Source: Epiperipatus broadwayi
Taxonomy: Eukaryota; Onychophora; Udeonychophora; Euonychophora; Peripatidae
Length of the DNA stretch: 64,000 nt
Direction of reading: 5' to 3'
Assembly (NCBI GenBank): GCA_028023455.1
Contig: JAQFVV010012975.1
Location: forward strand, 232,106 to 296,105
Positions 12,351-25,189 of this stretch are shown one piece after another. Position 1 is the first letter of the stretch. Each line of letters begins with the position of its first letter. The notes below the pieces were generated by a model. That model had not been told where the DNA came from and ran no database searches. It worked only from the letters and a program-made list of their open reading frames with translations. The translations under genes and the position numbers were made by a program.

Positions 12351-13730
12351 TGTAACGTTTTTCGTATTACTAGGCTCTTATACGCCTCAAATTTATATTT
12401 GAGCATGAGTTGATCAAGCTATATCAAAAGAAAAAAGAAAGTTGTATTTCTATTCTAAAAACACAGCTATTTTTCCTGATCAACTTCAGCCTATTAATTG
12501 TTACGAATTGTGCTATTGACAAAATCAACTTTTAATTTTATTTACTATGGGCACCAGAATTCCTAAGAATCCGCTGAAATATGTCACCAGCACCTCTCGC
12601 AAGTTGTAAAACAAAAAAAAATAAAAAGATTTTTATTATATTTTTTTTTTAAGGGGCGGTAATTCTACCGTAATGAGAATTAATGATTTTTTACGATTAT
12701 TAGTCCTGGGCGTATTGAAACAGATTGGCAAAGGTAACTTACGTTTAAATCTTATTACACTAAAAATAAATTTAATAATAAAAAATAATAACTATTATTA
12801 ATAACGCACAAATGAGAATTGATATTAGAAATATTTTTAATTTTGACAAACTAAAATACTTCATGTTAAGTAGCTAATTAATACCTTGGAGAGAACACAT
12901 TTAATTCAGGTGGGAAATATCCAGAAAATATAAATATCAGTTAAAATAAACAAAAAGTTCTTGGTTAAATAAGAGTCTCTCATATAGAAAAATTAAAGTC
13001 ACTATCGGGATTCTTTTATACGTATATTTTTACGAGTAGTTTTAAATAGTTAACTTTGTCACAATCAGGATAATTATTCTTACCAGTAAGTTTCATGAAT
13101 TCAGTAGTAGATAACAATGCATAGTTTTTTGGTTATAATGAGCTCGGCCTTTTGGTTATTGCTTGATCTTGTGGTCCATTTCCCCAGTCGGTCACGAAGG
13201 CTTTTCCTGGTGTACATCATTAGGTCCGATGTCTTTAGAAGCTCTGGTTCACTGCGACATGCCGAATTCCTTCATCGAAGAGCGATCTTGGATATATCAA
13301 TGTTATCCAAGACCAACTAGAGAAACAAAACGAACAAGACGTTCCTTCAACTGGATCCCTCCTTTTTATATCCAGATTTCAGGACTTCTGCGCATGCTAG
13401 TACCATGCCTTTTTAATCTTATCCAGTCTTTATAAATTTTATGTAATAAAGTCTTTATTTTCTTTAAGTTTTCGGCCATCTTTAATTAATTTGAGTATTT
13501 CTACTTTCAGCTTATCTTTTTTTACTTGCTTTTGGAATTCTTTTGTCCTCTCCAATTACTGTTATTACTAATCACATAAAAAAAAAATAAGAAGAATAAT
13601 TCAACCCTCATTGTACGTTTTTTTTTTTTTAAAAAAAATTACTCAACAAAATTTTAAATCCGCTTTTATCTTTTAGTTTTTTTTTTACCCAATGCCAATA
13701 TATTTGTAACGTATATAAATAAACGTTACA
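12351..13730 (-). repeat. 5' LTR of the non-autonomous element
   Basis: Starts TGTAACG and ends CGTTACA on the plus strand. It matches the other LTR along its whole length, with scattered mostly C/T and G/A differences (for example near 12386-12420). The small ORFs inside (13117-13320, 13163-13435) recur in the other copy only because the LTR is duplicated; they show no known domain. Confidence 0.88.
13362..13370 (-). promoter_or_regulatory. TATA box of the 5' LTR
   Basis: The minus strand reads TATAAAAAG, followed by GAGGGATCC. GCATGCGCAG, an NRF1-like motif, lies upstream. The strand agrees with the primer-binding site. Confidence 0.55.
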
Positions 13731-13747
13731 ATATATATATATATATA
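13731..13747. repeat. Short (AT)n tract at LTR insertion site
   Basis: AT dinucleotides directly after the right LTR, matching TATATAT before the left LTR. This shows that the element landed in a TA tract. Confidence 0.85.
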
Positions 13748-14025
13748 ACATAAATAATTAATGGAATTTATAGTGGACCCATTAAAATCTTTGTCACAAC
13801 TATGCATTAAAAATTATGTAATATTCTGTCAATATCTAGAATTTACTAATCATCATTTTTATAATATGATTGATAAATCTCAATTTTTATCACTTACTTG
13901 TAAATTAATATTGTAATAGTTTATTTTAATCACATAAAATGTATTTCATCATCAGTAAATAACAGAGCAGATACATTATAACCAAAAAAACAGGCATTAC
14001 ATTCAGTATCTTCAATATTACCATA

Positions 14026-14329
14026 TAATAATAAATCAACCATGCACTTTACTACTGTTCACAATTCTTTATTTACCACCCTCTTTTATAGTTTACAGTT
14101 TTGATTGCTCCAGAAATCTTCTTCAGAACACTTATATCTCCTAACTTCAATATGGAATTGAAAAATGAAATATTTGGTTGAGATAACAAACATATATAAC
14201 TGATACCACTGAAAAGGAGATATCAGAGTTCTGAAGAGGATTGCTGTGGCAATCGAAACTGTAAACTGTAAAAGAGGGTGATAAATAAAACATTGTGTAC
14301 CAATAGTAAAGTGCATGGATGATTTAGTA
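14026..14329. mobile_element. Small fold-back element
   Basis: The left arm beginning CCATGCACTTTACTA (14040) is repeated inverted and ends GTGCATGG at 14318. The arms are about 100 bp each with an approximately 75-bp spacer. The complementarity continues outward imperfectly through AAATCA/TGATTT. No ORF of note. Each arm carries a CTGAAGA ... AAAC motif spaced like a hammerhead core. MITE-like, or an inverted pair of short non-LTR repeats. Confidence 0.7.
14224..14269 (+). ncRNA. Possible hammerhead-like ribozyme, diverged
   Basis: CTGAAGA (14231-14237) is followed by a hairpin GATTGC/GCAATC, then GAA (14255-14257), then ACTGT and A at 14263. The flanks CAGAGTT and AACTGT could form a 4-bp stem I with one mismatch further out. 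There is one extra G before the hairpin, and stem III would be only AC/GT. The mirror copy on the minus strand (core 14100-14126) has AAA in place of GAA. It may be a chance or decayed hammerhead. Confidence 0.3.
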
Positions 14330-17300
14330 TTATATGTTATACATTTGACAATGCAATAAGAGTAATCCTCACTATTTTTGAACCATTCTTGAATTCATTA
14401 CATAAAAATTTTCAATATATATTATTGCTATATAAACATATATTATTTTTAATACAACATTTTTCATTTACTGTGTTATATATTTTGGAATTACAAATTC
14501 AGTTAACTGTAATCAAATTTCGTATTGATTTATAATCTAGTAAATATAAATTGAGTATTTCATTTATTTTTTATTATTAAAGAAAAGACGAAAAAACCTT
14601 TAGGCTGAAAACACTTTATTCAGTCAAAAAAATATTTTGTCGTTTGCTTTATAAATAAACATAATATGCTTGGCTAGTTCTCTAGCAAATTTTTAAAACA
14701 GCTTGTGCAAAAAATTGTACTATAAAAGAGGGAGGCAAAAAAAAAGATTTTATCAATAAATTAGTAACATACTTGATAACTGGAAATGCGGTAATTGTTT
14801 TAAATGATTTTGGTAGAAGTAAATAAAAATATTGTTTTTTTTTTTTTTAAAAATATTATATAAATATTTAGAAAATATAGGAGATATTCAAATGAAATAT
14901 TATTGCTGAATGCCGTATTTTCAGATGACTTCTCTAGTTTTCGAAGGATAGTTTCCTTTGGTGACGTAATAGTTTAATTCAATATCAAACATACACAATA
15001 TATATATATATCATTAAAAAATGTTCAATATTAATGAAATACTAATAGATTTTTTTAGTCTATTCTTTTACAATGAATATCCTATGCGCTAACTACCGAT
15101 AAAAGTCGATAATCTAAACTGAAACATACAATCTAGTAATTGATAATGACATTTGTCTAATTTTATTTAAAAAGATAAATATTTATACAGCTTTAAGATA
15201 TAAACATTAAAATTATAATGGCAATTTTGAATATACTAATTTAAATTAAACTTTTGTTTAGTTGTAACCGGACAATTACCAATTAAAATTGTTAATTATT
15301 AAACCACATGATTAATTGCCTGTTTTCTGATTACATAATAACTAAAAGTTTATTCTACTTTAATACAAAGACAATTTTCAACATAATTTCAATATTTTGA
15401 TCAACTTGCTTGTAAATATTTCATTTTATATATAAATAATTTATTTGATTATCTATTTATACTTTAACTGTATCAATATATGCTCACAAATAAATGGATG
15501 ATTAAAAAAATAGCAATAGATAAAACAATATTTAATGTAGGTAAATAATAAAGACTCATATAGATAAACATATAGGTAAAAGACAGCAGGATTATGAATT
15601 GTTAGATGGTGAAAACTAATACTGTTTGCCATTTTTGTCTTACACTCTAACTAAAAAAAGTTAGATATCCATTCATTCACCACATTTAAAAACATAATAA
15701 TTTACCAATCAATATTTGATATATTGATAAAAAATCTTTAAAATATAAAAAAAATATATTAGAAAAAGGATAGCATTTGAATATTTTTATGGTATTATAC
15801 ATTTAAAAAAAAGTAATAAAATTTGTAAATTGCTGTTTGTTGTTGCTACTTGAATCTAAAGTACATAAAGTTGAACAATTTTATAAGTTATTATTTGCAA
15901 ACTTTTCTCATTAGTGTAATTAAATTACTGGAATAAATGTTTTACTAATTAATCTATAGGCATAGTAAAAGGTATATATTTGAATGAAAATTGAAAACAA
16001 CTTATTATATTTTCAAATTGTTTTTAATTATTACTGGCTTTTAAAAGCAAATTAATTAGCATTATTATATTAGTAATTCCAATTAAATTTCAGATTACAT
16101 TAGATGTGTTTAAAATGAGAAGGCAAAATTTGGTATTGTAATTCTTGATGAGTAAAACCTTATGTAAAACCTGATGCTTAAGCATTCTTATTATATTTTT
16201 ATGTTATTTTAATTTGCATTCTTTATTAAATTATTTTGTAACCATTATATGCAAATTCATTATGAAGTGGTTTTATTTTTTCCTTTTTATTTTATTTAGC
16301 TGTGCATACTTCAGTGATAAACATCTATGTTTTGTGTATAGTCTTTTGTATTAAAATTAAATTGTTCATGTTGACATTCATTTCTTATGATATATTTGAT
16401 TGGTTTGTAAGATACTCACAGAAAGCATTCATTGTGAGATAACAGTATTACATCATTTCATGGCTAATTCATCTCTTGTTTTGTTTTTTTATCACCAAAC
16501 TTTTCATACAATTTACATATTGTAGCAATCATTAAAGTGTGATTTATATGAATAAAATAAAGAGAGAGACTAGATGCAGTAGCTAGTTAAAAACAAATTT
16601 TTAAGAAAAAAAATATTGAGAAGTATTTGAATTTTAAAGAAAGCTTTCAATAATAAAGAAACCAAGTCAAATATGAGAAAGATTTACTTTTATTTTGAAG
16701 ATTTAAAATAAGATAATGTTTAAAAACTTTTATATTTTTTGTCAGAAAAAATAGTTTGTAAAAAAGAAACAAAATTGTGATTTTATTAAAAGTAATTAAA
16801 AGCATGGTTTCTCTGGTCAAAATAATAAATTAAACAGTAAAAGAAAAATGTTTAACTAAGTTTTGTTTTGGTAATTTTGTAGAATATTGTATAATTAAAA
16901 AAGCATTATGAAAGAATTTTGTTCAAAATTGTTATCAATAAAATCTAATCAGATAAACCTAGTCAGGTTAAATCATTTACAAATCAAAATTTAATCATCA
17001 TAGATAGTTTATGTGTTTTAATTACTGCATTTTGGTTATCCATTATAATACTTGAGCAAAACCATTTTACTTAATCAATAACTGTGACATTTTTACTTAA
17101 TATTAACTTTTATATTTGTGCCCAAGTGTGTGGCAAACAGAATCAATTTATATTTCATCTTTTACATTTTAGTGACTCAATGTGGCACTTGAAAAAAAAA
17201 ATTATCTGAAATCACTTTATACATTTTGGATGCACAATAAATACACTGATTAATATAAATCTATGACATTTAGTTATAATGATAGATGTGTCAGAAAAAA

Positions 17301-18859
17301 ATAATTAATCAATGATCATAATTATTATGTTATATTTGTCTACATTCAGTGTTATAGTGTCTCAACTAATGATGACTCAAAGGATAAGTTACTTTAATTA
17401 TGTTATGATTTGTTGATAATGACATTACTCACCTTACCTTCAAATAATGTACTAGTTCAGTTTTATTCTTATCTAAATTAAATTGAGCATTCATCTCCAT
17501 GAATCTATGTTTTTGGAGATAAATAACACATAGTTAATGGAAAGAACAATCCAATAAGTGATGATGCTGACTGAATCCAATTTTTTTATTAAGAATGAGG
17601 ATATGTCAATAAATAGTCTTTTTAAAGGTAGGGTCAGAGAACTATTATCAAACCTGAACTGCAGTAAATATACATTCCCCAGAGAATTACTGTCACAAAG
17701 CTGAGACAACATTCAAGTTCTACAGATGATAGATCCCATAGCTACATGGTTGACACAGTGAAGCAAGTTCACATTCACAGCTTGAATCTTCTAGAAGCAG
17801 ACATTGGCATGAGGCAAATTGTCATAATACAACAAGAAGTGTTATTGTACCCAATCATGATGCAGGCTGTCAAGATACTGCTGGAAGTGGTAGGAAAATC
17901 TATAAGGACATGGTTCTTCCATAGTTCACTTCAGAACTTAAGCTATACATTGCAAACAATGGCAGGTGAAGGATAGCCATTGTAAATATACTGTAAATAT
18001 GAGTATACATTTGTATTCATGTTTCACTAATAAATATTTATTCTAAAATGTACTTACACATATTTTTGTTTATATATAATCCAGATTAAACACAACAGAT
18101 GAGCTAAATTTTATAGTTGATTGTTGAGTTGTTAAAGTTTGTTTTCTGGAGATGGATGTGAGAATGCACATACTATATTTATAAAGTATAAAATGCTGTA
18201 GGAGCAAAAACATTGTTTTATATAAATGCACAAGAAAATTTCAAATGAAGATAAGGTGATATCTGGGCTTACCAAAGTATAATGAAATTTAAAATTTGTA
18301 TTAATAGTTTTAAAAACAGTAAAGTATCTGCTGTATATTGGTTAAGCACAAAAATGTGAGCTTAATAATTGCATATTTATTAAGATTTTATCATGAAGCA
18401 ATCCTAAACTGATTAAATGTATTAGAAATTAACTTATTTGTTTATTGAAGGTGCATTGTTTCATACTGATTTTTTAGAAAATTGATGGAAAACATTAACA
18501 CATTCTGTATGATCTTATTGACAATGACATAACACAATCTTTTGGGCATAGCAAACGTTACACTAGGTGGCAATGGAAAAGACACAATATAATTTGAAAT
18601 CAATAAAATATTCACTAGTTTGAGTAATATGATTATGGATGGATGAATCAATAGTTAGATAACTAATTGAATTATAAGAGTAGGGATATAAAATTATGTA
18701 AAGAGAAGTATTTATTTTATCAGACTAGGATATTAAGTTAAGAAGGAAATCCATGTTTTCTTCCTTGAATAAAATTATGAGTATAAATATAAATTAAATC
18801 ATGGAAAAACAGGAATTATAAATAATATGGTAGGGAAAATAGTAAGTGTGAAGTTTCTG
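14330..18859. other. AT-rich non-coding sequence
   Basis: No gene is supported. A frame at 17746-17976 is open for 76 codons in slightly less AT-rich sequence but has no recognisable domain. Small poly-A and poly-T runs are frequent (for example about 14836-14848). Confidence 0.45.
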
Positions 18860-19650
18860 CCACATAAAAAAACAGATCAAGATGAGTTTATAAAAGCAAT
18901 GTTGAAGAGCTTAATTTGTGAAATAAAAAAGGTCAAACAAGAAATAAAACAAAATGAGGGAAAATGTGAAATAATAAGGTAGAAATGAAACAGAGCCAGA
19001 CAGAGCTTATACAAGAAATGAAACAAAATACAAGAAATATTAATAATAAAGATAGAAGTGGGCCAATATAAATTAGAAAACCTAAAAGAAATTAAAAGTG
19101 TGCATATAGAATTAACACATTAAATAATAATAGGACAAGAACAAATAGATACAAAACTTAAGAGTTAAAGTTAAAGAATTAGACAATAAAATGGAAGAAA
19201 GTCAAGATCAAATGTAGGCCAAAATCAATAAATTGAAAAGTACCATGGAATTGAAACTAAAGTTGAAAAGTACACATTAGAGTGTCAGAAAATAAATAAA
19301 TGTCAGCAAAAAATCATAATGAGGTAGAGAAGATACAGAAAAACAAGAAGAGAAAATCAAAAGGTTAGAAATTCAAAGTGAACAGAATCATTTGAATTGT
19401 GAAATCATTTTAGATGTAATGCAGTCTAAAGAAAATGAGCTGGAATTCCACTTACCACCTGTGATTATACAAGGTGACTTAAATAAAATAATTGAAAATG
19501 TGACTCTAATGGAAGAAAAAGTAGAGAATTTAAGGCAAAATAATAAAAAGTAATTGACTCCATAAAAGATAATTCTGAAGAAGAATATCAAACAATAATC
19601 AAAAATCTTATGATAGAAATTAAAATAAAAATTCAATATGAATTTTAAAA
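18860..19650 (+). pseudogene. Decayed Lys/Glu-rich coding-like stretch
   Basis: Purine-rich plus strand that translates, over several frames and stops, into short Lys/Glu/Gln/Asn-rich coiled-coil-like runs. One example is an uninterrupted segment of about 60 codons ending near 19552, with MEEKVENLRQNNKK at its end. This texture resembles the coiled coil of some retrotransposon Gag proteins or LINE ORF1. No zinc knuckle or diagnostic motif is visible, and A-rich composition alone produces many Lys codons. Origin is inferred, not shown. Confidence 0.3.
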
Positions 19651-19769
19651 AATCCCATAATAGATTAATAAATCCTTATCATAAAAGTATAGGAAGCCAA
19701 TATAAAAATGAGATTTCTCCAATTGAACATTAATCATGAAGCCACCTCTTTTCTCAATGACTTGGAAAA

Positions 19770-21502
<1,733 letters not shown>

Positions 21503-22479
21503 TAAAAATGCATAAGTATTCCAGAGTCTGCCCTTTCTGTGTCATCAAAGAGAAAGAGAATGAATGTTCCAGCAACAGTGGTCCAAGCATTCATTGTTAA
21601 ATTGTTGTTATTCTAACCTTTGTAAAGATATTTTAATATATATTAATAAAAGTTATACATAACTTACATTGCTGCTCCTTATTAAATATTATTTATTGGA
21701 ATTTTTTAGAAAATCCACCATGATTGCCAGTCAATAAATAAACTGCTGACTTTGTACTAAGAAATACAATCATCTGTGTATTTAAAATAGGTCATTTAGT
21801 GTTCAGTTAAAAAAGAGGAAAAATAATTGCTGCAGATAAATTGCTTAAAATGTTGCAGACAGGTGATTTATAATCTAATACAATTTGGTCATTGAATATG
21901 AGATTGTAAATCATATAATAAAATCCTAATTATACCATGAACATAACAATGGCAGCCAAACTTAAGGCTTTGACACTAGCCATGTTTAAAGATAAATGGG
22001 CAAAAATTTAGGAGTTAAAGTACCTCATAAGGTAAAGCAAACATTGGTGGGGAGGGATGCAACTTTGGCAAATGTGTTATTAAAATATAGATAATAATTA
22101 GAAATCAAGCAAAATGACCAAATTAAAAAAAAAGATAGTTGAAACATGATGAAAAAAAAAGAATCAAAAAGAGTAGACAATCTGATTTGTGAATGGTATA
22201 ATGAGACATAAAATTTTGTGTTCCAAGAATGTCAAAAAATTACCATATAGATGGATAATGTGAAAGTCCGAGCTTTATTTGATTTGGAAAGTTAAATATC
22301 AATCATGTTCAAGACTGTGTACACATGCATGATGCAGCAAATTAGAGACATTCAAACATTGACAGTGAGTAAAACTGTGGTAATGTTAAGTAATAATAAA
22401 AAAACACAGCTAGATATGAAATAAGTATAGGTATAAATAAGGGTAGGGAAGAAAGATATATAGCACATTCTTTTGATAT
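21503..22479. other. AT-rich non-coding sequence
   Basis: No gene or repeat recognised. Plus-strand purine bias at about 22080-22180 is the only notable feature. Confidence 0.45.
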
Positions 22480-23410
22480 TGAAACAGACAGATCGGAAAA
22501 CCGATCTTCGTTTCAGGTGTTTTTATGTACGGTAATTCGAACCAATGTTCGCCCGCAGTGAGATTTTGTCTATTTTAATTTATAATAAAAATTAGTTATA
22601 TATTCTATAGTTTATCAATCAATATGTAAAGATGCCGTATATAAATGTCGCAAACCATGAAATAATATTTGTGTGTGCGTGGTTTGTGAATTTGTATCAA
22701 TTAATTTAAAGTGTCAGTGCGGGCGTATTTGTTTAAATTATAGTTTTTTTTTAAATTGTATAAAGTCGTGTAAAAATACTGATCAAAAGTCACATTCCTT
22801 TGATCAGTGTTTTTAATTAAAATCTAATTGCACAAATGTTCAGAGCAATTAAGTTGTATTCAAAATTAGTAAGGAATTTTTATATGTAATTACTGTACCG
22901 ATTTAAAAATGGCATATTAAATTAAAAGATTGCTAAAAACAGATAATTGATTGTTGGTCAAGCTGCATCGCTAGAGGCTAGAGAAAGGAGGCGGAGCCTA
23001 AAACAAAACAAGTCGGAAAGGTCAGCAGTGGCTATTTTAGAGAAAAACTTACATTCTAACTTTTGTCGTGTGTGAGAGAAGTAGTCTCGAGACAACACAG
23101 CAGTTGAGTATAATTCAAACATTATTATTAAGAAGTTTACCAGTGAATCGCAATGTTGATGGGCTAAGTGCCAGGAGCTGGTCTCTGCCCGCCAATATGG
23201 ATCTTCGTGCCGCTGTTTGATCATGTTTCACGTAACTCACAATTTCCAACTTCCAACCTCTAAATTAGCTATGCCTTACAAATAACTTTCAAAAATGCGC
23301 GCCTACGTTCGTCACAAGCCAAGCTGGATGAAGAAAGAAGAGTAACTTTGTTACACGAACTTTAATTTTCTTCCGTGCTTAATGTTATCAATCAAGTGAA
23401 TCATATGTAA
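22480..23410 (+). promoter_or_regulatory. CpG-containing, less AT-rich block; possible promoter/first exon or LTR
   Basis: Compared with its surroundings this block has many CpGs and a lower AT content, notably at 22940-23345 (AGGAGGCGGAGCC, ATGCGCGCCTACG). A consensus-like splice donor ATGTAAGT occurs at about 23404-23411. An 88-codon open frame on the minus strand (22958-23224) has no known domain. It could be a TSS with a non-coding first exon on the plus strand, or part of an LTR. Neither is established. Confidence 0.25.
22490..22507. other. Short perfect hairpin
   Basis: AGATCGG-AAAA-CCGATCT, a 7-bp stem with a 4-nt loop, flanked by GAAAC and GTTTC that could extend the stem with bulges. 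Function unknown. Confidence 0.5.
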
Positions 23411-24586
23411 GTTTTTATATCATTTATAATGCTATTATTTAACCTGTCAGTAAATTTTCTTTTCTTTTTTTTAATCCTCTGCTCTAGTCTTTAGAAATCA
23501 TTTATAAAATTGTAATTAATAGTAATAATATTTCAACTGAATGCATTTATATTTTCTTATGTTGCTTATTTCATAAACAAACATTGCCAATAGTAATATT
23601 TCCAACTCTGTGTAAACTAGTGTGTAATAATGATCAATTTAATTTAAAAGTAATTTCATGTTCTGAATTAAATATTCTTTCACATTCCGAGTTAGTAAAT
23701 GTTAAATCACTTTATTATTCTATGTTAAGTTGGTATAAAATTACAATCTAAGTTTCAATATTAAATATATATATAATAGTTTCAAAGTGTTATCGTAATG
23801 TCATGTCTGATCTGAGAAATAACTCCCTGTGTAATTTGATACTGTCGCTACCGCCTGTCAACCTGAAGGGTTAGGAGTCCCAGAGTAAGATTAACTAATT
23901 ATTGTTTTTCACCGTCAGTTTAATTTCGCTATGTTTTTATTGGGATAAGGATCTCAGCCTGTGGCGTAGAAACAGACTAATAGATTCCAGGTTTTATATA
24001 ATTTCTTTTAAAAATCCGCTTCAAGTATTCGTCCTTCACGTCTGTGGCAATGCCTTCCCTTCGCTGAAGTTAGCGTCTCGCCATTCTACCATTGGGGAAT
24101 GAAAGCAGTTTTTCTTTCCCGGTAATCTCTTGGATCACCGGGGTTCGAAATGATCCCGGCTGGTTGTCGTGTCCCGGAGCTACTTGGGGGCATTAAGCCT
24201 TGTCAAAGTACAAGCCGCCCGGTATTCCGTTAATGCACCGCAAGTGATTACTGTAGGGCTTTTGAATCCAGGCAACCACCAGTTCATCTATCTTCCATGT
24301 CGTATTTATATAAAACCACCAGCACATCTATCCTTTATGTCGTCTTTCTATAAAACCATTCTCCAACTGTTCGTCTACGTAACGGCTCGAGCCTATTCTA
24401 ATAAAATAAGTTAATAAAAATCTTTAGATAAATATTTTTCCAGTGCTCAAATACTCTGATTCTCTTAACCACCCGTCAATCATTTAACTACCCAGCTATT
24501 GGCATAAGTTTGTTTACTAAATAAAACGTTTACTAAAGACTAGTAGCCAAATACAAGAGGATTCATGGAAGTCTTACCGTACTGTT
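23411..24586. other. Mixed block with retrotransposon-like, less AT-rich segment
   Basis: The segment at about 23820-24420 is relatively GC-rich, with CpGs, a TATAAAA-type motif (about 24307) and AATAAAA (about 24400), the order expected of an LTR promoter and polyadenylation signal. I could not find the second LTR copy in the window, so this is only suggestive. Open frames here (23902-24102, 24169-24414) show no known domain. Confidence 0.3.
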
Positions 24587-24720
24587 AACATTATATTTAT
24601 ATGCTTTGTATTTTCATGTTGAACACTATATTTATCCGCTTTCTATTTGTCTTATTTAACACTATATTTATATGCTTTATATTTTGCTTATTAAACACTT
24701 TATTTAATTAAATTTTTGTG
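24587..24720. repeat. Tandem repeat, about 36-bp unit, 3.5 copies
   Basis: Units begin AACA(T/C)TATATTTAT at 24587, 24622 and 24658, with a partial fourth at 24694. Period is 35-36 bp with substitutions, in the AT-rich sequence before the Gypsy remnant. Confidence 0.8.
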
Positions 24721-25189
24721 TCCTCCACTTTATTACTCTCTAAGTCTATTTAGCCACTTACTGTCTGTATTGGCAACTTAAATATATACGTTACATGAAT
24801 GACCGTTCCAATATCTAGAGTATAATAAATCTATATATCATTAACTGTAAGAATTAGTCTATGTTCTGAGCTGAGCTAGAAAAGGGATAACCCCGTGCTG
24901 TTATAAAGTCATCATCGGTTAGTCATACCGGGGTTTGGGTTTGAATTCAGTTGGCGTTTTGGAAATTATTCTTAAACGTGGACTGGGTTTGAACTCGGGT
25001 ACTGTGTATGATTAAGCGTGGTGAATTTATACCGGTACAATATTGAAAGGGATTGTACATGGTGCAATTGTAGGGTCAGATTTCATGCATAAACAAAATT
25101 TTTGATTAACTACAAAGAAGAAAATATTATGCGTGAAGGAGAAATAATAGAATTTAAGTCGGAAAAAAAATGTCATCAAAAACGTATTC
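24721..25189. other. Sequence upstream of Gypsy remnant
   Basis: No intact coding sequence. Stretches such as GGGTTTGAACTCGGG (about 24987) and CAGTTGGCGTTTTGG (about 24949) could belong to a retroelement leader, but I see no clear primer-binding site. A minus-strand frame at 25027-25365 is a shadow. Confidence 0.3.

Larger units (their letters stand above)
10228..13730 (-). mobile_element. Non-autonomous LTR retrotransposon, complete, minus strand
   Basis: Two direct repeats of about 1.38 kb (10228-11605 and 12351-13730) flank a 745-bp interior. Each LTR begins TGTAACG; the right copy ends CGTTACA and the left one ATTACA, the inverted TG...CA termini of LTR elements. Flanks are ATAT-type on both sides, so a short target duplication in a TA tract is likely but cannot be measured. 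Next to the right LTR the minus strand reads TGGCGACCCAAC, a primer-binding-site-like sequence, so the element runs on the minus strand and the right repeat is the 5' LTR. The interior has no gag or pol. This is a TRIM/LARD-like element that would need proteins in trans. Confidence 0.85.

Noticed and set aside
10991-13435. Pairs of matching small ORFs at 10991/13117 and 11037/13163 as a conserved gene
   Set aside because: They recur only because the LTR is duplicated. They lack known domains and lie on the strand opposite to the element.
17746-17976. 76-codon ORF in a less AT-rich patch as a host exon
   Set aside because: No recognisable domain and no supporting splice signals; left as unassigned.
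24130-24180. tRNA or tRNA-derived SINE, from GGGGTTCGAAATGATCC resembling a B box
   Set aside because: No A box at the right distance and no cloverleaf could be drawn. I found no credible tRNA in the window.
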